A model generated the notes under the pieces. It ran no database searches. It was not told where the DNA came from and was given only the letters and a program-made list of their open reading frames with translations. From an uncultured Bacteroidales bacterium (lineage in GTDB: Bacteria > Bacteroidota > Bacteroidia > Bacteroidales > UBA932), in NCBI GenBank assembly GCA_900320795.1, contig ONTQ01000004.1:1-64000 (forward strand): a DNA stretch of 64,000 nt, read 5' to 3'. A program made the position numbers and the translations under genes. This document shows positions 59,033-64,000 of this stretch, piece by piece (position 1 is the stretch's first letter; every line of letters begins with the position of its first letter).

Positions 59033-59265
59033 GAATAAAAGAAGGTTTCATCGAAGGTATCGCCCAGGTGAATTTCAACAAAATGCTGTCTCTGAACGAG
59101 TCGGCAGCCTATCTCTGGAAAGAGGTGGAAGGAAAGGAATTCACCCGTGAGACCCTCGTAGGGCTCCTGCTGGACAAATACGAGGTCTCCAGGGAGCAGG
59201 CCGGCGCCGATGTCGAAAAGCTCGTCGGCGTTTGGATTCAGGAAGGCGTAGTCACGGAATCATGA
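59029..59265 (+). CDS. PqqD-like peptide-recognition protein (RRE)
   Basis: 78 residues: 'FIEGIAQVNFNKMLSLNESA' then 'AYLWKEVEGKEF' and 'LLLDKYEVSREQAGADVEKL'. This is the winged-helix PqqD/RRE fold, with the LNE-sA-LW consensus, that binds leader peptides of ribosomal peptide products. It is ATGA-linked to both neighbours, so it is dosed with them. No precursor peptide is visible in the operon. Confidence 0.82.
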   Translation: MRIKEGFIEGIAQVNFNKMLSLNESAAYLWKEVEGKEFTRETLVGLLLDKYEVSREQAGADVEKLVGVWIQEGVVTES

Positions 59266-60881
59266 AGAGTTTCAAGGCATGCGCGAGGACCGTGTGGTCC
59301 CTCTCCCGCCCCGTAAGGTGGCGGGTGACCGTCATCATCCTGGTGGGGGTGGTGCGCATTGCCGCCTCGCTGTCCTTCGTATGGGCCTGCAAATACCTGG
59401 TCGATATCGCTACGGGCGTAAAGACTGATTCGCTGGGACCGGCCATCGGCCTTTTCCTGGGAGTTCTGTCCGTCCAGCTCGCCGTCATCATCTTTGCGAA
59501 CTGGTGGGACAGCTACAACCAGGTGAAGACCCAGAACATCCTCCGGAAAGACATCTTCGGCCACGTTCTGAAAAGTCGCTGGGACGGACGGGAACGTTTT
59601 CTCTCCGGAGATACCGTCAACCGTCTGGAGGAAGACATCCGGGTAGTGTCGGATCTCATCTGCGAGCGCATCCCCGGACTCTTCATCACCACTGTACAAC
59701 TGCTGGCCGCATCGGCCTATCTGCTGGTGCTGGCGCCCAACCTGCTGTGGGTGCTCGTCATCCTGATGAGTGTTGCCGTGCTGGGCTCCAAGTTGTTCTT
59801 CCGCCAGATCCGCCAGTTGATGGCCCGCATCCGGACCCGTGAGAGCGAGATGCAGCAGCTCATGCAGGAAAGCCTGCAGCACAGGGTGCTGGTCCTCACC
59901 CTCACCCATGTCGATCGCGTCCTGGAAAAATTTGGCTGGCTACAGGCCGATGTGGAAGAAAACACCCGCAAACGACTCAATTACAACGCTATAGCCCGTG
60001 GTCTCATGTTCCTCGGCTTTCAGGCAGGACACGCAGCCGCCTTCATCTGGGGCATCTTCGGTATCTTGCACGGCACCGTCACCTACGGTACCATGACGGC
60101 TTTCCTGCAACTGGTCTCCCAGGTACAACGGCCCATCGCCGAGTTCGGCCGGCAGATTCCGGCCTTCATCACCGCGCTCACATCGGTCGAAAGGCTCATG
60201 GATCTTCTGGAACTGGAAGAAGAGCCGGCCACGGAGGCCATCCGCCTTGACGGCGCCCCCGATGTGGAAGTCCGTCATCTGAGCTACCGTTATCCGGGCA
60301 CCACGGAAGATATCATCCGGGATTTTTCCTGCACCTTCCCCGGCGGCAGTCTCTGCGCCATCGCCGGGCCCACCGGTATCGGAAAGAGCACCCTCATCCG
60401 CCTGGTTCTGGGTCTTCTAAAGCCTTCGGAAGGGCATGTCACCATCGGTGGAATCCCTGCTGGAAGCGCCCTGAGGGGCAATTTCATGTATATTCCGCAA
60501 GGAAACTCCCTCCTGAGCGGAACCATTCGGAGCAATCTCCAACTGGCCGCTCCAAAGGCCTCGGACGCGCAGTTGTACGAGGCCCTCGACACAGCCATGG
60601 CCGGGTTTGTCCGCGAACTCCCCTCCGCCCTGGACACCCCCTGCGGAGAGGTGGGAAGCGGTCTCAGCGAAGGGCAGGCCCAGCGCATCGCCATTGCCCG
60701 GGCCCTCCTACGCCCCGGCGGCGTACTCATCCTGGACGAGAGCACATCGGCCCTGGATCCTGTCACTGAACAACACCTGCTGGAAAACCTTCACAGCCGA
60801 TACCACGGGAAAAAGACCATCCTGTTCGTCTCCCACCGGGAGGCCGTAACCAAATATGCCGACCATATCATCAAGTTTTAA
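59262..60881 (+). CDS. ABC transporter (fused membrane and ATPase domains)
   Basis: 539 residues. A six-helix exporter domain ('VRWRVTVIILVGVVRIAASL' onwards) precedes an ATPase domain: Walker A 'IAGPTGIGKSTLIRLVLGLL', signature 'LSEGQAQRIAIARALL', Walker B 'GVLILDEST' and H-loop 'VSHREAV'. No N-terminal C39 peptidase domain, which agrees with a separate peptidase gene in the operon. It probably exports the product as a homodimer. ATG at 59262 overlaps the PqqD-like stop; a start 10 codons upstream is rejected. Confidence 0.88.
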   Translation: MKSFKACARTVWSLSRPVRWRVTVIILVGVVRIAASLSFVWACKYLVDIATGVKTDSLGPAIGLFLGVLSVQLAVIIFANWWDSYNQVKTQNILRKDIFGHVLKSRWDGRERFLSGDTVNRLEEDIRVVSDLICERIPGLFITTVQLLAASAYLLVLAPNLLWVLVILMSVAVLGSKLFFRQIRQLMARIRTRESEMQQLMQESLQHRVLVLTLTHVDRVLEKFGWLQADVEENTRKRLNYNAIARGLMFLGFQAGHAAAFIWGIFGILHGTVTYGTMTAFLQLVSQVQRPIAEFGRQIPAFITALTSVERLMDLLELEEEPATEAIRLDGAPDVEVRHLSYRYPGTTEDIIRDFSCTFPGGSLCAIAGPTGIGKSTLIRLVLGLLKPSEGHVTIGGIPAGSALRGNFMYIPQGNSLLSGTIRSNLQLAAPKASDAQLYEALDTAMAGFVRELPSALDTPCGEVGSGLSEGQAQRIAIARALLRPGGVLILDESTSALDPVTEQHLLENLHSRYHGKKTILFVSHREAVTKYADHIIKF

Positions 60882-60895
60882 TTTTTATACCCATT

Positions 60896-61903
60896 ATGAA
60901 TCTGATAGACAACAAGTACGCACAGTATTACCTCTGTCGCGAGATGATGGACACCGTGGAAGTGATCCGCAAGTTTAATCCCTCTACGGCCGATTTCATT
61001 GTCGATTCTGCCCGCAAGACCGGTCACATCCTCTTCTCCGGCGAGGGTTCCAGCCGCATCATGCCGGCCAAAAACGCCATCCGCAAGGCACTCCGCTTCG
61101 GCATCCCCACCTTCGTTCATACCGAAGGCTCCCACCAAGCCTGCGAGTACAAGCTTGACGCTTACACCGTCCTTCTGGATTCCAACTCCGGACGCACCAA
61201 GGAAACCCTCATGCTGGCCCATCAGCTCAAGGAGGCCGGCCACCAGGAATACTTCGGTGTTACCGCCAACGCCGGAACGCCCCTGGAAGAGGTCTGCAAG
61301 AAAACCGTCGTCCTGGGTTGCGGCTGGGAGAATGCCGTCGCCGCCACCAAGAGCGTCGTGGAACAGGCCCTCCTGTTTGAGACTGTCATCTGGAAACTTG
61401 CCGGAAAAGACATCGCCGGTGAACTGAACGCCCTGGCAGACAAGGTGGAGAAAGCCCTCACCCTGGAAATTCCTGCCGAGATTGTGGACTGGGTCCGCGG
61501 TGCCAAAACCATCTACTTCGCCGGTATGAACGACGGTGTCACCGAGGAGCTCACCCTCAAGACCAACGAAATCACACGCCGCAAGAGCGACTTCCTGGAA
61601 GGCACCTACGCCCTGCACGGACCCGAAGAAGTGATGGAAGACGGCGATATCGTCTTCGTGGTGAACCCCATTGAGAGCGAGTACGAGAAATACCAGACCG
61701 TCTTCGGCGGCGCCAATGTGCACGTCGTAGCCATCGACACCAAGAAGACGCCCTTCACCACCATCCTTGTCCCCGACGCCGGAGACCTGCAGGCCTATGT
61801 CTATCTTGCCGCCGGTTGGAACACCCTGGTAGAAATTGCCCAGGCTGACGGAATCAACCTGGACAAACCCAAACGTGCCCGCAAGGTGGGCAACGAGATG
61901 TAA
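60896..61903 (+). CDS. SIS-domain sugar-phosphate isomerase/deglycase-like protein
   Basis: 335 residues, two SIS domains. 'ILFSGEGSSRIMPAKNAIRK', 'LDSNSGRTKETLMLAHQLKE' and 'CGWENAVAATKSVVEQALLF' correspond to the sugar-phosphate loops; 'YFAGMNDGVTEELTLKTNEI' begins the second domain. Related to GlmS isomerase, AgaS and FrlB-type proteins. Its sugar is unknown. The aldolase and dehydrogenase opposite suggest a sugar-acid or ketose-phosphate pathway. It starts 14 bases after the ABC gene, so read-through from that operon is possible. Confidence 0.75.
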   Translation: MNLIDNKYAQYYLCREMMDTVEVIRKFNPSTADFIVDSARKTGHILFSGEGSSRIMPAKNAIRKALRFGIPTFVHTEGSHQACEYKLDAYTVLLDSNSGRTKETLMLAHQLKEAGHQEYFGVTANAGTPLEEVCKKTVVLGCGWENAVAATKSVVEQALLFETVIWKLAGKDIAGELNALADKVEKALTLEIPAEIVDWVRGAKTIYFAGMNDGVTEELTLKTNEITRRKSDFLEGTYALHGPEEVMEDGDIVFVVNPIESEYEKYQTVFGGANVHVVAIDTKKTPFTTILVPDAGDLQAYVYLAAGWNTLVEIAQADGINLDKPKRARKVGNEM

Positions 61904-61912
61904 GGAAAACGC

Positions 61913-63217
61913 TTACTCGCCCACGTGGAAAGCCACGCGGAGATCCTCTATTTCAGCGTCCGTGATAGGATTCAGCTTGCCCACCGGGGCGGCCAGAATC
62001 AGAGAACGGGCGCTGAAATCTGCTACCTCCAGCTTGTCGAAGGTATTGATAAGGCGGTCGCCCGTCACCAGGATGGAGTCATTGGACAGCAGTGCGCAAG
62101 GCAGTTTCCGAAAGCCCTCGGCCATCCGTTCAATGTCATGGTATTGGCTCCCAAAGGGATACTGCGGCACGTCCTGCAGGAAAATCCAGCTCTCGGGAAT
62201 GGTACGCACATCGAACTTCACACCGGTCGTAGCATAGCCCATCAGATAGGGCGTCTGCGTGAGGATGATGCTGTTGATCTTGGGGTTCCGCTTGTAGATC
62301 TCATAGTGTAGGGCCACCGAACGGCTGGCATTCTTGCCGGCCTCCACCCGGCCGTCTTTCACCTGTACGATATCATGCGGTTCCAGGTCCCAGCGCTGCT
62401 TGTCGGAAGGGGTAATCAGGAAATCATTCCCTCTCCAACGCACGGAAGCGGTACCGTACGAGCTGCACATGAGTCCCTGGGCGCAGGCGCGATGCACAAT
62501 TTCGCAAATCTCCGTACGGATGGCGCGCTCGTCGGAAGGATGTTCCACATTCATAAAATGCTCGAAATCGATGTTGATGGCCTTTTCGTGCCTGAGAATC
62601 TGCTCTTCGGTGAGATAGACAGGCTTTCCGAGCGTACGGGCATTGAGAATGGTTCTGGCGCACAGTTCCAGTGTTTCCAGACGTTGATAGGCATCGGCAA
62701 TGTCATCCCCCATGAGCACAACGCCATGGTTTTCCATGATAACCGCCTTGTAGTCCGGATTCTTTGCGAACTCGGCAGAAATCTTCTCTCCCAGCAGTTC
62801 ACTGCCGGGAAGGGCATAAGGGGCAAAGCCCACCGGACCACAGACGCCGCGGGCCTGCGGAATGATGCTGGTATCCGGCACCTGGTGTACGATGGAAAAG
62901 GTCACCAGTCCCGGAGGATGGGCGTGGATGACGCTCCGCATCTTGGGGCGCATCTTGTACAGCGCCCGGTGGAAAGGATATTCCGAAGAGGGCTTATGCG
63001 GCCCGACGATGGTACCGTCGGCCTTCACGCACATGATGTCAGCCGGAGTCAGGGACCCTTTGTCGATGCCGGCGGGCGTAATCCACATATCGCCGTTATC
63101 GTCCATGATGGACAGGTTGCCGCCGGAAGTGGTTGTCATCTTCCGGCGATAGATGCGTCCGATGATGAGGGCGATCTGCTCGGCCGGATGCATCAGTGAA
63201 GTATCAATTTTTTTCAT
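61913..63217 (-). CDS. Tandem class II aldolase/adducin domain protein
   Basis: 434 residues with two class II aldolase domains. The first keeps zinc-site and substrate motifs ('TTTSGGNLSIMD', 'MRSVIHAHPPGLVTF', 'AVIMENHGVVLMG'). The second is diverged: 'CSSYGTASVRWRGNDFLITP', 'SRSVALHYEIYKRNPK' and 'SIILTQTPYLMGY', where the H-x-H is not kept, so it is likely non-catalytic. Acts on sugar-phosphate ketoses in L-fuculose-, ribulose-type reactions. Start MKKIDTSLMHPAEQIALIIG overlaps the stop of the upstream dehydrogenase by 14 bases. Confidence 0.82.
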   Translation of the reverse strand: MKKIDTSLMHPAEQIALIIGRIYRRKMTTTSGGNLSIMDDNGDMWITPAGIDKGSLTPADIMCVKADGTIVGPHKPSSEYPFHRALYKMRPKMRSVIHAHPPGLVTFSIVHQVPDTSIIPQARGVCGPVGFAPYALPGSELLGEKISAEFAKNPDYKAVIMENHGVVLMGDDIADAYQRLETLELCARTILNARTLGKPVYLTEEQILRHEKAINIDFEHFMNVEHPSDERAIRTEICEIVHRACAQGLMCSSYGTASVRWRGNDFLITPSDKQRWDLEPHDIVQVKDGRVEAGKNASRSVALHYEIYKRNPKINSIILTQTPYLMGYATTGVKFDVRTIPESWIFLQDVPQYPFGSQYHDIERMAEGFRKLPCALLSNDSILVTGDRLINTFDKLEVADFSARSLILAAPVGKLNPITDAEIEDLRVAFHVGE

Positions 63218-64000
63218 AGTAATCCAGTAAATAATTCTCCGCCTCCACATTCCACAAGCCCTTGTGGGCCTTGCAGATACGGTCCAGTTCGTCAAACAGT
63301 GGCGTGCCGATGGTGCCGAAATCGGCGATGGCCGTCAGCGGCATGTCGATATGCGTATAGATGAGCTTCTTGCCGCCCGGGATGGAAGGAAGGTTCTCAG
63401 TGGTTTCAATCACGGCGTTGAGTCCGCCGATGTGCGTCACCAGGCCGGCCGGGTCCATGCCCTTTCCCATATAATGCAGGGCCTCCTTCATGTCATCGGT
63501 ATTGCCGCCGGAAGTGCCCACCACATGCGTGTTGTTATAATGCACATTGTAGAAATTGAACGGAGCCTTGAACGGAGCCTTGGAAGGGCCTGCGAAGAAG
63601 TTCAGGCAGCCGTCGAAAGCGAGGATATCGTCAGCCTGCTCCACCACCGCGGGAACGGGAGCAAAGCAGAAAACGTCATCGTAGCCCGTACCGCCCGAGA
63701 GTTCCATCAGCAGGTCAACCGGGTTTTCGATGCCGGTATTGACATACTTCAGGGTAATACCGCGGGAGGCGGCGAATTCCACCGTATACAGGGAAGCGGC
63801 ACGGTCCAGGCGCTCCTGATTGATGTCGGTCACCACGACCAGCGACGGACGACGGTCGTCACGATGGAGGACATAGTTGATGGCAGCCAGTCCCATCGGC
63901 CCTACACTGGCCAGGAGGGCCATCTTTCCGCCGTCCCGGATTTCCATCGTATGCACGTACTTGCCCGGCGTACCGTGGTAATTGGCATGCATGGCGCCGA
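63204..64000 (-). CDS. Zinc-type alcohol dehydrogenase like L-sorbose-1-phosphate reductase (partial)
   Basis: The C-terminal 265 or so residues; the gene continues past the right edge. 'YHGTPGKYVHTMEIRDGGKM', 'ALLASVGPMGLAAINYVLHR' (cofactor loop), 'VVTDINQERLDRA' and 'FCFAPVPAVVEQADDIL' resemble SorE-type medium-chain reductases. It should reduce or oxidise a ketose phosphate with NAD(P). Operonic with the aldolase, which suggests catabolism of a sugar phosphate to C3 units. Confidence 0.75.
   Translation of the reverse strand, partial: GAMHANYHGTPGKYVHTMEIRDGGKMALLASVGPMGLAAINYVLHRDDRRPSLVVVTDINQERLDRAASLYTVEFAASRGITLKYVNTGIENPVDLLMELSGGTGYDDVFCFAPVPAVVEQADDILAFDGCLNFFAGPSKAPFKAPFNFYNVHYNNTHVVGTSGGNTDDMKEALHYMGKGMDPAGLVTHIGGLNAVIETTENLPSIPGGKKLIYTHIDMPLTAIADFGTIGTPLFDELDRICKAHKGLWNVEAENYLLDYYEKN

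Noticed and set aside
57746..60881. Complete lasso-peptide cluster
   Set aside because: PqqD-like, kinase-like and exporter genes are present, but no B2-type protease, asparagine-synthetase-like cyclase or precursor.

Overview
The window reads as chromosomal DNA from a Bacteroidales bacterium of fairly high G+C. The evidence is Mfa/FimA-type fimbrial genes, a TAnnTTTG-type -7 promoter box in front of many genes with no obvious Shine-Dalgarno sites, split gcvPA/gcvPB, a GlsB-type N-acyltransferase, DUF5686 and DUF5715 family proteins, and a tmRNA whose tag ends in NYALAA. I do not place it below order level. Coding density is high: same-strand genes often overlap by 4 bases (ATGA), and convergent genes often share their last codons.

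Layout. 1-9.8 kb: an MscS-like channel (cut by the left edge), serB, a CNNM/CBS transporter, a YgjP-type metallopeptidase, a BaiN-like flavoprotein, and an fprA-hddA-hddC/gmhB operon for a flavodiiron protein and ADP/GDP-heptose precursor steps, then a DUF389 protein and tRNA-Cys. 9.8-11.25 kb: a non-coding region with strong stem-loops, eight units of an exact 52-bp tandem repeat, repeated CGACACTC-plus-T-run motifs and a 40-residue membrane microprotein. 11.25-23.4 kb: threonine to glycine (tdh, kbl), GtrA, lipid genes (GlsB-like, CDP-alcohol phosphotransferase, PlsC/GlsA-like, SDR), a DUF5686 outer-membrane protein, an AraC regulator, trmO and a SEC-C protein. 23.4-28.4 kb: glycine cleavage operon (arginase-fold protein, gcvT, gcvH, gcvPA, gcvPB). 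28.5-39 kb: a RyR-domain membrane protein, obgE-PAP2, the tgt-lptG-dut-murF operon, a nucleoside transporter and a zinc-ribbon protein.

39-48.9 kb: a fimbrial operon that starts, unusually, with a small ssb gene and continues with DUF3575, an OmpA-like lipoprotein, fimbrillin, Mfa2/FimB-like, a second fimbrillin and a 1,228-residue Ig-like putative tip adhesin. 48.9-50.85 kb: an NlpC/P60 lipoprotein, ssrA (tmRNA) and, just after it, a gene remnant, a truncated type III methyltransferase (mod) and a 31-residue ORF, which looks like the scar of a lost island. 50.9-57.7 kb: pseudouridine catabolism (psuK, psuG), recF with DciA-like DUF721, and a TPR-yebC-esterase-glycosyltransferase run. 57.7-60.9 kb: a tightly coupled four-gene operon (HPr-kinase-like protein, Sec11-type signal-peptidase-like protein, PqqD-like protein, ABC exporter) that resembles a peptide maturation and export system with no precursor nearby. 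60.9-64 kb: sugar-phosphate genes (SIS isomerase, tandem class II aldolase, a sorbose-1-phosphate-reductase-like dehydrogenase cut by the right edge).

Two themes tie the window together. Glycine is made from threonine (tdh/kbl), broken down (gcv) and plausibly used as a lipid headgroup (GlsB/GlsA-like) within about 17 kb. Many starts lie only 4-6 bases after a -7 box, which suggests leaderless mRNAs. The most system-like novel candidates are the HprK/Sec11/PqqD/ABC operon and the 52-bp repeat region.
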